Shown here: in pieces, positions 25,879 to 34,468 of the stretch | How the letters are laid out: every line of letters starts with the position of its first letter | Numbering within the stretch: position 1 is the stretch's first letter | Source: Nocardia anaemiae NBRC 100462 | GTDB taxonomy: Bacteria; Actinomycetota; Actinomycetes; Mycobacteriales; Mycobacteriaceae | Reading direction: 5' to 3' | Assembly (NCBI RefSeq): GCF_001612725.1 | Contig: NZ_BDAZ01000034.1 | Location: forward strand, 113,271 to 177,270 | DNA: 64,000 bases | Made by a program: the position numbers and the translations under genes | The notes under the pieces: model-generated | Told to the model about the DNA's origin: nothing | The model's database searches: none | The model's input: the letters and a program-made list of their open reading frames with translations, nothing else

Positions 25879-26813
25879 CCGAGGTCGCTCTTACCGCCCG
25901 CGGCTCGGAACTGGCCGCGGCGTACCGCGTCTGCCGTGCGATCGCCGCTGAACACGGGCGCACCTACTTCCTCGCCACCCGGCTACTGTCGGCACCGCGA
26001 AGACCCGCGGTACACGCGCTCTACGCCTTCGCGCGAATGGTCGACGACATCGTCGATCACCCCAGCTACGACGCCGAACACGGTCCCGCGGGTGAGCTCG
26101 ATCTGATCGAGAAGCAACTGCGCGTCGCCTTGGAGCAGGCGAAGCCGCCGGTCGATCGCCGCACCCAGGTGCTGGCCGCACTGGCCGACACCATCCAGCG
26201 CTATGACATTGCGCCCCAGCACTTCTGGATCTTCCTGGACTCCATGCGAATGGATGTGCCCGGCACCGCGCACTTCCGCGCCCAGTACACCACCATGACC
26301 GAGCTGCGCGACTACATGCGCGGTTCCGCGGCCGCGATCGGTCTGCAACTGCTGCCCGTACTGGGCACGGTCGTCCCCGTGACCGAGGCCGAACCCGCCG
26401 CCGCCGCACTCGGCGAGGCCTTTCAGCTCACCAACTTCCTGCGCGATATCGCCGAGGATCTGGACCGAGGCCGGATCTATCTCCCCACCGACGAACTCGC
26501 TGCCTTCGGCGTCGACGCCGACCTGCTGGCCCACTGCCACCGCATCGGCCACACCGACCAGCGAGTCCGCCGCGCATTGGCCCACCTGATCGCGATCAAC
26601 CGCGACCTCTACCGCTTCGCGAACCCCGGAATCGACCTACTCACCCCCCGGGTGCGCCCCGCCATCCGCACCGCGAGCACGCTCTACTCGGGCATCCTGG
26701 ATCAAATCGAACACTCCGACTACGCGGTGTTCGCGCGCCGCGCCGTGGTCCCCCGCCACCGACGCCTGCGAGTCGCGGCAATCGAGTTCACCGCTGCTGC
26801 CCTGCGGCACTGA
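25875..26813 (+). CDS. crtB: Phytoene synthase
   Basis: The 312-residue protein has the squalene/phytoene synthase fold. The first aspartate motif is MVDDIVDHP (D57-D61), YFLATRLL precedes it, and the second motif is AFQLTNFLRDIAEDLDRGRIYLP. It joins two GGPP molecules head to head to phytoene, the first committed carotenoid step. It is coupled to mptA by an ATGA overlap and ends 14 bp before the convergent regulator gene. The reading frame extends well upstream inside mptA, but the conserved start is the ATG at 25875. Confidence 0.92.
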   Translation: MTEVALTARGSELAAAYRVCRAIAAEHGRTYFLATRLLSAPRRPAVHALYAFARMVDDIVDHPSYDAEHGPAGELDLIEKQLRVALEQAKPPVDRRTQVLAALADTIQRYDIAPQHFWIFLDSMRMDVPGTAHFRAQYTTMTELRDYMRGSAAAIGLQLLPVLGTVVPVTEAEPAAAALGEAFQLTNFLRDIAEDLDRGRIYLPTDELAAFGVDADLLAHCHRIGHTDQRVRRALAHLIAINRDLYRFANPGIDLLTPRVRPAIRTASTLYSGILDQIEHSDYAVFARRAVVPRHRRLRVAAIEFTAAALRH

Positions 26814-26827
26814 GACTCGACCGAAAT

Positions 26828-27196
26828 TCAGAAGGGTTCCGCCGCCGCGCGGCGCAGCACCTCGCGCGCGAGCGGGCCGTGCAATGCGTCGACGGGCTTA
26901 CCGGGCAGGGTCTCGTCGTCGGTGAAGATCCACTCCAGGATCTCCTCATCGGTGTACTTGGCGTCTTTCATGACGGTGATCAGGCCCGGCAGCGGCTTCA
27001 CGATCGCGCCGGTGTCGTCGAAGAATCGCTCGGGCACGCCCGCGACGCCACCACGGCGCACGGCGAGCAACTGGTGGTCGCGCAGCATCTGATGCACCCG
27101 GGTCACTACGAGCCCGAGCTTGTCGGCCACCTCGGGCAGCGGGATCACCGCCTCCGACTGCGGAAGAACATCGTCACTGCAAGGAAATGCACTCAC
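26828..27196 (-). CDS. Rv2175c-family DNA-binding protein (likely PknL substrate)
   Basis: The 122-residue protein opens with a winged helix-turn-helix: PLPEVADKLGLVVTRVHQMLRDHQLLAVRR. A C-terminal domain GLITVMKDAKYTDEEILEWIFTDDETLPGKPVDAL follows. This is the plan of M. tuberculosis Rv2175c, whose DNA binding is lost when the PknL kinase phosphorylates it near its N-terminus. Here pknL is divergent, across a 387-bp gap, so substrate and kinase are adjacent as in mycobacteria. Its DNA targets are unknown. Confidence 0.88.
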   Translation of the reverse strand: MSAFPCSDDVLPQSEAVIPLPEVADKLGLVVTRVHQMLRDHQLLAVRRGGVAGVPERFFDDTGAIVKPLPGLITVMKDAKYTDEEILEWIFTDDETLPGKPVDALHGPLAREVLRRAAAEPF

Positions 27197-27308
27197 CCGG
27201 ACAACGGTAGACGGTCCCGCGCCGAGTGGCTCGAGACACCCTGGACCGTTCCCGCACGATTCGACACCCTGTGCCAGGAACCATCAGTTCGCACCCAAAC
27301 CAACCACC

Positions 27309-27480
27309 ACGGAGCGAGTCTTACGAGCGACCCGTTCGTGGCCCGTCTCGCGTCCGCGCCGAAGGCGCGGCCGTCTAACACAGCCGAGTCGTCGAAGCGC
27401 TTGCGACGAAGTCGCGAGTCTCGACGGCTCGGACGCGAGACACCAGGGGGCTGCGAACCCGCCGCGCCCGCGCGGCCAAA
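27309..27480 (+). repeat. Structured dispersed repeat, copy A
   Basis: This is one copy of a roughly 145-bp repeat that also occurs at 36098-36246 (reverse orientation) and in a triplicate at 43467-43880. Copy A holds the shared opening GGAGCGAGTCTTACGAGCGA, the inner GCGAC-GAA-GTCGC hairpin and the closing arm at 27421-27439. A GC-rich insert of about 30 bp interrupts the first arm. No gene lies in the 27197-27583 gap; the rest is the control region for pknL and the divergent regulator. Confidence 0.8.
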
Positions 27481-27583
27481 AACACAGCCGCGGCTACGAT
27501 CGTGAGCGGGCCGCGCGAGGCGGTCAATCGCTTGTCGCATCGGAGCGAGGGGTGAGAAATTTGGGCAAGCCGGAGGACATCAC

Positions 27584-29545
27584 TTGATCGGGCAAATCCT
27601 GGAGGGGCGCTACCGCATCGATGCGCCGATCGCAAGGGGCGGGATGTCGATGGTCTTCCGAGGGGTGGATACCCGTTTGGACCGTCCGGTCGCGATCAAG
27701 GTAATGGATCCCAAGTTCGCCGCCGATCCCCAGTTCTTGTCCCGGTTCGAATTCGAGGCGCGCGCGGTCGCCAAGCTCAAACATCCGTCCCTGGTCGCGG
27801 TGTACGACCAAGGCGTGGACGGCGAATATCCGTTCCTGATCATGGAGTTGGTCGAGGGCGGCACGCTGCGCGAGCTCCTGCGCGAACGCGGTCCGATGCC
27901 GCCGCATGCGGTGCGCGCGGTCGCCGAGCCGGTACTGGCCGCGATCGGCGTCGCGCATTCGGCGGGCCTGATCCATCGCGATATCAAACCGGAGAATGTG
28001 CTGATCTCCGATTCCGGCGAGGTCAAGATCGCCGATTTCGGTCTGGTACGGGCCGTCGCGGCCGCGAATACCACCTCGGCGAGCGTGATTCTCGGCACCG
28101 CCGCCTATCTGTCACCCGAACAGGTGACCGCGGGCACCGCCGATTCCCGCAGCGATGTCTATTCCTTCGGCATCCTGATCTTCGAACTGCTCACCGGCCA
28201 GGTTCCGTTCACCGGCGACACCTCGCTCTCGGTGGCATATCAGCGCATCGAGAATGATGTGCCCAGCCCGAGCGAATTCATCGACGGGGTCCCGCCGGAG
28301 TTCGACGAGCTGATCGCGCGAGCCACCAACCGCGAACCCGCACACCGCTTCGCCGATGCCAACGAGATGGCGGCCGAACTGCATTCGATCGGGGTCGCGC
28401 TGAATCTGCCGCCGTATCGGGTGCCCGCGCCGCAGGAATCGGCCGAACATCTCAGCGCCAGCTTCAAGACCGGCGCGCCGACCCCGCAGCGGGCCAGGGC
28501 CGCGGCACCGCCACCACCGTCCGCGCAGCACACCAAGGTGGTCACCGCGGCGCGACCGCGAGTGCCCGATTACGGTCCGCCCGACGACTACGGGCCGCCC
28601 GATACTTATCGCGACCACTACCCGCCATCACATTCGCCGCAGCCATCACCGTTCGCGGACGACCGGACGAAATCACGTCGCACGGTACTGCTGTGGGTCG
28701 CCATAGTCGCGATCCTGACCTTGCTCGTCGGGATCGGCGGCTGGTGGTTGGGTGTCGGGCGCTACTCGGCCGTTCCGTCGGTCGCCGGGAAGGATCAGGA
28801 CAGCGCGATTTCGGCGCTGACGGATGCCGGTTTCGACACCGAGATCAGACAGAAGACCTCCGACACCATCCCGGTCGGTGGCGTGGTCGGCACCGACCCC
28901 TCGGCCGGATCCAAGGTCACCAAGGGTTCGACGGTGGCCGTGCTGATCTCCAGCGGCAAACCCCGTGTGCCGGATGTGAAAGCGGGCGACGACATTTCGA
29001 AGGTCAACCAGCTCATCCGCGATGCCGGACTGCAACCGGTGGACGCGGGCGAAACCGGCAGCACCGCGCCCAAGGGCACATTTGCGAAGGTCGATCCGGC
29101 TCCCGGCACCGTCCTGCCGCTGGCCGCGCAGGTAAAGGTCTACCGCAGCAAGGGTTCTCAGCCGGTGAAGATGCCCGATCTGCGCGGCAAGACCACCGAG
29201 GAAGCGAACAAGGCCCTCACCGCGGCCGGAATCACTGTGCGCGAGACCAGGACTCAGTACGACCGCACGATCGAGGCGGATAAGGTCATCGCCACCGAAC
29301 CGGCCGCGGGCGCCACGATCCAGTCCGGCGACGGCGTCACCCTGATCGTCTCGAATGCGGTGAAGGTGCCCTTACTGGTCGGCTCGAGCGTCGCCGACGC
29401 CCGCTCCAAGCTGCAGGCGCTCGGCCTTGTGGTGGCGGTGCGCCAGCTCGCCCCGTCCGAGAGCTCCGTAGTGATCGGCCAGGTTCCCGGCGTGGGTTCC
29501 AATGTCGAGGCGGGCAGTACCGTCTCGCTGACGGCACTGCCCTGA
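27584..29545 (+). CDS. pknL: Serine/threonine protein kinase PknL with four PASTA domains
   Basis: The 653-residue protein has a Hanks-type kinase domain (about 1-275): glycine loop IARGGMSMVF, catalytic K39, HRD at 131-133, DFG at 151-153 and an activation loop NTTSASVILGTAAY. A Pro-rich linker, one membrane helix (about 366-386) and four extracytoplasmic PASTA repeats follow. M. tuberculosis PknL lacks PASTA domains, whereas corynebacterial PknL has them, so this form can sense muropeptides or lipid II. The start is a TTG at 27584 with GGAGG seven bases before it. Confidence 0.93.
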   Translation: MIGQILEGRYRIDAPIARGGMSMVFRGVDTRLDRPVAIKVMDPKFAADPQFLSRFEFEARAVAKLKHPSLVAVYDQGVDGEYPFLIMELVEGGTLRELLRERGPMPPHAVRAVAEPVLAAIGVAHSAGLIHRDIKPENVLISDSGEVKIADFGLVRAVAAANTTSASVILGTAAYLSPEQVTAGTADSRSDVYSFGILIFELLTGQVPFTGDTSLSVAYQRIENDVPSPSEFIDGVPPEFDELIARATNREPAHRFADANEMAAELHSIGVALNLPPYRVPAPQESAEHLSASFKTGAPTPQRARAAAPPPPSAQHTKVVTAARPRVPDYGPPDDYGPPDTYRDHYPPSHSPQPSPFADDRTKSRRTVLLWVAIVAILTLLVGIGGWWLGVGRYSAVPSVAGKDQDSAISALTDAGFDTEIRQKTSDTIPVGGVVGTDPSAGSKVTKGSTVAVLISSGKPRVPDVKAGDDISKVNQLIRDAGLQPVDAGETGSTAPKGTFAKVDPAPGTVLPLAAQVKVYRSKGSQPVKMPDLRGKTTEEANKALTAAGITVRETRTQYDRTIEADKVIATEPAAGATIQSGDGVTLIVSNAVKVPLLVGSSVADARSKLQALGLVVAVRQLAPSESSVVIGQVPGVGSNVEAGSTVSLTALP

Positions 29546-29551
29546 CGACAA

Positions 29552-29578
29552 AGGAGCGCCGCATGTCGCGGCGCTCCT
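29552..29578. terminator. Bidirectional terminator between pknL and aroG
   Basis: A perfect 11-bp GC-rich stem with a 5-nt loop (arms 29552-29562 and 29568-29578) lies between the convergent stops of pknL (29545) and aroG (29594). Confidence 0.8.
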
Positions 29579-29593
29579 ATCGGAAAGCCGTGG

Positions 29594-30979
29594 TCAGCGC
29601 AGCATTTCCGCGACCAGGAAGGCCAGTTCCAGCGACTGCTGGGTGTTCAGCCGCGGATCGCATGCGGTCTCGTAGCGACCGGACAGATCCAGATCGGAGA
29701 TGTCCTGGGCGCCGCCGAGGCATTCGGTGACGTCCTCACCGGTCAGTTCGATGTGCAGTCCACCGGGATGGGTGCCGAGCGCGTGGTGCACCTCGAAGAA
29801 GCCCTGCACCTCGTCGATGATCCGGTCGAAGTGCCGAGTCTTGTAGCCGGTGGAGGCCTCGTGGGTGTTGCCGTGCATGGGGTCGCACTGCCAGATGACC
29901 TGGTGTCCGGTCGCCTGCACCTTTTCGATGATGGGCGGCAGTACGTCGCGGACCTTGGTATTGCCCATGCGCGAGACAATGGTCAACCGGCCCGGCTCGT
30001 TATTGGGATCGAGCCGCTCGACGTACTCCACGGCCTGATCCGGGGTGGTGGTCGGACCGATCTTCAGGCCGATCGGATTGGCGAGCAGCTCCGCGAAGGC
30101 GATATGCGCGCCGTCGAGCTGACGGGTGCGCTCGCCGATCCACAGGAAGTGCGCGGACAGGTCGTAGAGCACCGGCTCGCCCGCCGGGTTCTCGCCGAGA
30201 CGCAGCATGGCGCGCTCGTAGTCCAGCACCAGCGCCTCATGGCTGGCGTAGATGCGGGCGGATTGCAGACTGGGATCGTTCACCCGGCAGGCGGTCATGA
30301 AGGCCAGGCCGCGGTCGATCTCCTCGGCCAGCGCCTCGTAGCGCGCACCGGCGGGCGACTGGGCGACGAAGTCGCGGTTCCAATCGTGCACGCGGTGCAG
30401 ATCCGCCATACCCGCACCGGTCAGCGCGCGCACCAGGTTCATGGCGGCGCTGGCGTTGGCGTAGGCGCGGACCAGTCGCGACGGGTCGTGCTCGCGCACC
30501 TTCGCATCGGCGACCAGCGAGTTCACCATGTCACCGCGGTAGGACTTGAGGCCGAGCGCGTCGGTGTCCGAGGAGCGCGGCTTCGCGTACTGGCCTGCGA
30601 TGCGCGCGACCTTGACCACCGGCAGGCTGGCGCCGTAGGTCAGCACCACGGCCATCTGCAGCAGGGTTCGGATATTGCCGCGGATATGCGGTTCGGTGTT
30701 ATCGGCGAAGGTCTCCGCGCAGTCACCGCCCTGCATCAGGAAGGCCTCGCCGCGCGCGACCTCCGCGAGCTGCGCGCGCAGCTCCTCCACCTCGGCGGGT
30801 ACGCAGATCGGCGGCACGCTCTCCAGCACAGTGCGCATCATCGCCGCCTGCTCCGGATCCCACGCCGGCTGCTGCAGCGCCGGACGCGCCAGCGCGTCGT
30901 CCAGCCGCCTACGCAGCTCTGCGGGCAGCGGCGGCAGCTCCGGCAGGCGATCGATGGGTACGTCGACGGTCCAGTTCAC
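29594..30979 (-). CDS. aroG: Class II 3-deoxy-D-arabino-heptulosonate 7-phosphate (DAHP) synthase
   Basis: The 461-residue protein is a plant-like class II DAHP synthase that joins phosphoenolpyruvate and erythrose 4-phosphate at the head of the shikimate pathway. It carries the metal cysteine in FLMQGGDCAETF (about 82-93), KPRSSDTD and SYRGD, IWQCDPMHGNTHEA with metal ligands, and GGLHIELTGEDVTECLGG. Length matches mycobacterial AroG (about 462). It is a single-gene unit with hairpins after it. In mycobacteria this enzyme partners with chorismate mutase, which is not in the window. Confidence 0.95.
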   Translation of the reverse strand: MNWTVDVPIDRLPELPPLPAELRRRLDDALARPALQQPAWDPEQAAMMRTVLESVPPICVPAEVEELRAQLAEVARGEAFLMQGGDCAETFADNTEPHIRGNIRTLLQMAVVLTYGASLPVVKVARIAGQYAKPRSSDTDALGLKSYRGDMVNSLVADAKVREHDPSRLVRAYANASAAMNLVRALTGAGMADLHRVHDWNRDFVAQSPAGARYEALAEEIDRGLAFMTACRVNDPSLQSARIYASHEALVLDYERAMLRLGENPAGEPVLYDLSAHFLWIGERTRQLDGAHIAFAELLANPIGLKIGPTTTPDQAVEYVERLDPNNEPGRLTIVSRMGNTKVRDVLPPIIEKVQATGHQVIWQCDPMHGNTHEASTGYKTRHFDRIIDEVQGFFEVHHALGTHPGGLHIELTGEDVTECLGGAQDISDLDLSGRYETACDPRLNTQQSLELAFLVAEMLR

Positions 30980-31086
30980 CCGTTCAGAATACGGATACCC
31001 CGGCCTGCGCAGATACCCGGTATGAGGGGTGGATTCTGTCCACCTAGGGTGGATAGCCGGGCACTATCGCCGCACCGTACCGATCT

Positions 31087-31605
31087 TTGGAGGACAGACC
31101 GATCTCGCTTCGATACTTTTATGACTGCGAATTCATCGAGGACGGGGTCACGATCGACCTCGTATCGATCGGTGTGGTCTGCGAGGACGGCCGCGAATAC
31201 TACGCGGTCTCAACCGAATTCGATCCCGAACGGGCCGGTCCGTGGGTGCGCAGATACGTGCTGCCACAGCTGCCGCCGCCCGCCTCACCGCGCTGGCGCA
31301 GCCGCGAACAGATCCGCAAAGAACTCTACGAATTCCTGGTCCCGCGCCCCAGCGTCACCCCCGAGCTGTGGGCCTGGGTGGCCGCCTACGACCATGTCGC
31401 GCTGTGCCAGCTCTGGGGCTCCATGGTCGACCTGCCCAATGCCCTGCCCCGCTACACCAACGAACTGCGTCAGCACTGGGAGGCTCACGGCCGTCCCGAA
31501 CTGCCCCCGGTCCCCCCGGACGCCCACGACGCCCTCGCCGACGCCCGCCACAACCTGGCCAAGTTCGAGGCCATCGAGGCCGCCCGGCGTCGGGTCTCCC
31601 GTTAA
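31087..31605 (+). CDS. 3'-5' exoribonuclease, Rv2179c/RNase AS type
   Basis: The protein (172 residues from TTG 31087) is an RNase T-like DEDDh nuclease. The D/E pair is in RYFYDCEFIEDG, the middle Asp in AYDHVALCQLWG, and His/Asp in DAHDALADARHNL. M. tuberculosis Rv2179c degrades adenylated RNA. The start is odd: homologues begin at MRYFYD, but the base triplet there is CTT, and the GGAGG at 31089-31093 stands eight bases before an ATC. The TTG at 31087 lies at that ribosome site, not after it. Confidence 0.85.
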   Translation: MEDRPISLRYFYDCEFIEDGVTIDLVSIGVVCEDGREYYAVSTEFDPERAGPWVRRYVLPQLPPPASPRWRSREQIRKELYEFLVPRPSVTPELWAWVAAYDHVALCQLWGSMVDLPNALPRYTNELRQHWEAHGRPELPPVPPDAHDALADARHNLAKFEAIEAARRRVSR

Positions 31606-31608
31606 AGC

Positions 31609-31644
31609 GAAAGGCCCCGAGTCGAATTCGACTCGGGGCCTTTC
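31609..31644. terminator. Perfect 36-nt palindromic terminator
   Basis: The sequence is an exact palindrome of 18 bp per arm, centred on GAATTC, with T-rich flanks on both strands. It lies between the convergent exoribonuclease and qcrB stops (31605 and 31654) and should stop transcription from both sides. Confidence 0.88.
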
Positions 31645-31653
31645 ATTTATCCG

Positions 31654-33276
31654 TCAGTGCGAATGGTTGCCGTTGCGACCGTTCGCCTTGTCCTGGACCT
31701 TCTGCAGGACGGCGAGCTGCTTGTGCTCTTCCGCGTGGTCGTCCTCGAAGGCCTGCTCGATCTCGTGCAGCGGATCGGCGCGCAAGAAGCTACCGGTGCC
31801 CGGCTTACCGGCCGAACCCAGCTTGTTCATCTTCTTGGGCACCGTCGCGCCCTGGTACTCCAGCGGGATCGGGTGGCCGTGGTCGTCGACCGGGCCGAGC
31901 GGCTGGTGCACCTCGATGTACTCACCGTGCGGCAGACGCTTGATCACACCGGTCTCGATGCCGTGCTCGAGCACCGCGCGGTCACTGCGCTGCAGACCGA
32001 TGCAGAACCGGTAGGCGAGGAAGTACGCCACCGGCGGCACGACAAGCAGGCCGATGCGGCCCATCCAGGTGGTGGCGTTCAACGAGATGTCGAACTTCAG
32101 CGCCAGGATGTCGTTTACGCACGACAGTGTCAGCACCACATAGAAACCGATCGACATCGCACCGATCGCCGTGCGCACCGGCACGTCGCGCGGGCGCTGC
32201 AGCAGGTTGTGCTGCACATCGTCGCCGGTGAGGCGCTTCTCGATCCACGGGTAGGCGATCAGCACCGTGAACACCAGACCCATGATCAGCGCCACCCAGA
32301 ACACGGCCGGAACTGTGTAACGACCGATGTAGAGCTCCCACGGCGGCATCAGACGTGCCAGACCGTCGGTCCACATCATGTAGAAGTCGGGCTGGGAACC
32401 CGCCGACACCTGTGAGGGGTTGTACGGACCCATGTTCCAGATCGGGTTGATCTGCAGCACACCGGCCATGATCGCCACGATGCCGAGGGTGAAGGCGAAG
32501 AACGCGCCTTGATCGGAGGCGAACACCGGCACGATGCGCGCACCGACGACATTGTTCTCGGTGCGGCCCGGACCGGGGAACTGAGTGTGCTTCTGGTACC
32601 AGACCAGCGCGACGTGCGCGGCGATCAGCGCCAGAATGATGCCAGGGAACAACAGCACGTGCGCGATGTACAGGCGCGGAATGATGATGTCGCCCGGGAA
32701 GTCACCGCCGAAGATCAGCCAGTGCATCCAGGTGCCGATGATCGGGATACTCATCGTGATACCGCCGAACGCGGCCCGCAGACCGGTACCCGAGAGCAGG
32801 TCGTCGGGCAGCGAGTAACCGAAGAAGCCCTCGAACATGGCCAGGATCAGCAGCAGGCAGCCGATGACCCAGTTCGCCTCGCGCGGCTTGCGGAACGCAC
32901 CGGTGAAGAAGATGCGGAACAGGTGCACGATGATCGAGGCCGCGAAAAGCAGTGCGGCCCAGTGGTGCACCTGGCGCACGAACAGACCACCGCGCACCTC
33001 GAAGGAGATGTTCAGCGCCGTCTCGTAGGCCCGCGACATGGTCACACCACGCAGCGGCTGGTAGGCGCCGTTGTAGACGACCTCGCTCATCGACGGATCG
33101 AAGAACAGGGTGAGATACACGCCCGACAGCAGCAGGATGATGAAGCTGTAGAGCGCGATCTCGCCGAGCAGGAACGACCAGTGGGTCGGGAAGACCTTGT
33201 TGATCGACCGCTTCACGAACGCCGCGGCGCGGTACCGCTCGTCGGCCTCGTTGGCTTGGGCTGCAACCCGACTCAT
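31654..33276 (-). CDS. qcrB: Cytochrome bc1 complex cytochrome b subunit (copy 1, in the qcrCAB operon)
   Basis: The 540-residue membrane protein oxidises menaquinol in the actinobacterial bc1-aa3 supercomplex. Haem-ligating histidines are in VRQVHHWAAL/IIVHLFRIFF and AHVLLFPG/AAHVALVWYQKH. The quinol-site loop is LMPPWELYIG, the actinobacterial form of PEWY. The long hydrophilic C-terminal tail is typical of actinobacteria. It overlaps qcrA by ATGA and ends at a palindromic terminator. A second copy of the same length is at 50957-52579 in the opposite orientation. Confidence 0.97.
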   Translation of the reverse strand: MSRVAAQANEADERYRAAAFVKRSINKVFPTHWSFLLGEIALYSFIILLLSGVYLTLFFDPSMSEVVYNGAYQPLRGVTMSRAYETALNISFEVRGGLFVRQVHHWAALLFAASIIVHLFRIFFTGAFRKPREANWVIGCLLLILAMFEGFFGYSLPDDLLSGTGLRAAFGGITMSIPIIGTWMHWLIFGGDFPGDIIIPRLYIAHVLLFPGIILALIAAHVALVWYQKHTQFPGPGRTENNVVGARIVPVFASDQGAFFAFTLGIVAIMAGVLQINPIWNMGPYNPSQVSAGSQPDFYMMWTDGLARLMPPWELYIGRYTVPAVFWVALIMGLVFTVLIAYPWIEKRLTGDDVQHNLLQRPRDVPVRTAIGAMSIGFYVVLTLSCVNDILALKFDISLNATTWMGRIGLLVVPPVAYFLAYRFCIGLQRSDRAVLEHGIETGVIKRLPHGEYIEVHQPLGPVDDHGHPIPLEYQGATVPKKMNKLGSAGKPGTGSFLRADPLHEIEQAFEDDHAEEHKQLAVLQKVQDKANGRNGNHSH

Positions 33277-34448
33277 GAACGACGCTCCCAGTAGGCCGGT
33301 CCGAGCGGCTCGATGAAGTCGCCCGCGGCGACCAGGTAGCCCTCGGAATTGACGGTGATCGGCAGCTGCGGCAGTGCGCGAGCGGCGGGACCGAAGACCG
33401 GCTTACCCCATTCGGTCGCCAGGAACTGCGACTGGTGGCAGGGGCACAGGATCTTGTTGGTCTGCTGCTCGAACAGCGACGTCGGGCAACCGAGGTGGGT
33501 GCAGATCTTCGAGTAGGCGAAGTAGTCGCCGTAGTTGAAGCTCTCCTGCCCCTTGCGCTTGATGGCCTTCTGCGCGTCTTCGGTGCGCAGCCGGATCAGC
33601 ATGACGGCGTTGCGGATACCGCGCAGGGACTGCAGCGTCGCGTGCTCGTCACCGCGCCACTTCTCCTTCCACGGGAACACCGTCTCCATGGCGCCCGCGT
33701 CCAGATCCTCGGGACGAACCAGCACGATGTCCTCGGGACGACCGGTGTCGCGACGGATGTAGATCGTCTCGCCCGCGAAGTCCGGGGTCCAGCCCGAGAC
33801 CCACAGCGGCGACTTGTCGCCCTTGGCCCACGGGTTCTTGATCAGGCCGCCGACGAAGACCAGCAGCGCACCGACACCGAGTACGCCGACACCGGCGCCC
33901 GCGGTCCGGGTGATCATCTTGCGACGACCCAGCGTGGAGGTATCCAGCGCGTCCTGCAGCTCGGCGACCAGGGTGCGGCGTTCGACCTCGGGCGAGGGCC
34001 CGTCGTGGCGGTCCTGGATGGACAGCTCGGCCGGTATGAACTTCTTGCGGATCAGCACCACCGCGACGCCGATGACCAGCACGGAGATACCCAAGCTGAG
34101 GCCGACCAGCGGGGTGAACAGCGAGTAGGCGGTGTGGCCGTCCTCGTCCTTGCCCTTGAATTCCCAAGGCCAGAACAGGAAGACCCCGACCAGGACCGCG
34201 GCCGCGATACCGGAGACCGCGAACCAGAAAGAGACCTGTCGCTCGGCGCGCTTCTCGGCGCGGGTGCCCGGCACCGGGAACCGCTCGCGCCGGTAGGCGA
34301 CGTCGACGCCGTCGCGCTCGGTACCGAGCTTGACCAGCTCGTCGCGCGACATCGCGTCGAGTTCTTCCTCGGTGGGCTCAGCCGGTGTGGTGTTCACCTG
34401 CTCGTTCGACGGCTCCACACCGTCGTGGCCCTCATCCGGCCGACCCAT
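33273..34448 (-). CDS. qcrA: Cytochrome bc1 complex Rieske iron-sulfur subunit
   Basis: The protein has 391 residues. Three membrane helices lie in the N-terminal half (WFAVSGIAAAVLVGVFLFW, LSLGISVLVIGVAVVLI, GVGVLGVGALLVFVGGLI), then a periplasmic Rieske domain with CTHLGCPTS and CPCHQSQF, which hold the [2Fe-2S] cluster through two Cys and two His. The start ATG 34448 has AAGGAG nine bases upstream; the ATG at 34472, which overlaps the qcrC stop (ATGA), is an equally plausible start. Confidence 0.95.
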   Translation of the reverse strand: MGRPDEGHDGVEPSNEQVNTTPAEPTEEELDAMSRDELVKLGTERDGVDVAYRRERFPVPGTRAEKRAERQVSFWFAVSGIAAAVLVGVFLFWPWEFKGKDEDGHTAYSLFTPLVGLSLGISVLVIGVAVVLIRKKFIPAELSIQDRHDGPSPEVERRTLVAELQDALDTSTLGRRKMITRTAGAGVGVLGVGALLVFVGGLIKNPWAKGDKSPLWVSGWTPDFAGETIYIRRDTGRPEDIVLVRPEDLDAGAMETVFPWKEKWRGDEHATLQSLRGIRNAVMLIRLRTEDAQKAIKRKGQESFNYGDYFAYSKICTHLGCPTSLFEQQTNKILCPCHQSQFLATEWGKPVFGPAARALPQLPITVNSEGYLVAAGDFIEPLGPAYWERRS

Positions 34449-34468
34449 GTCAGTTGGCTCCTTATTGC

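Noticed and set aside
29753..32014. 753-residue plus-strand open frame
   Set aside because: It is the mirror of aroG and runs through the exoribonuclease gene out of frame; no domain is visible.
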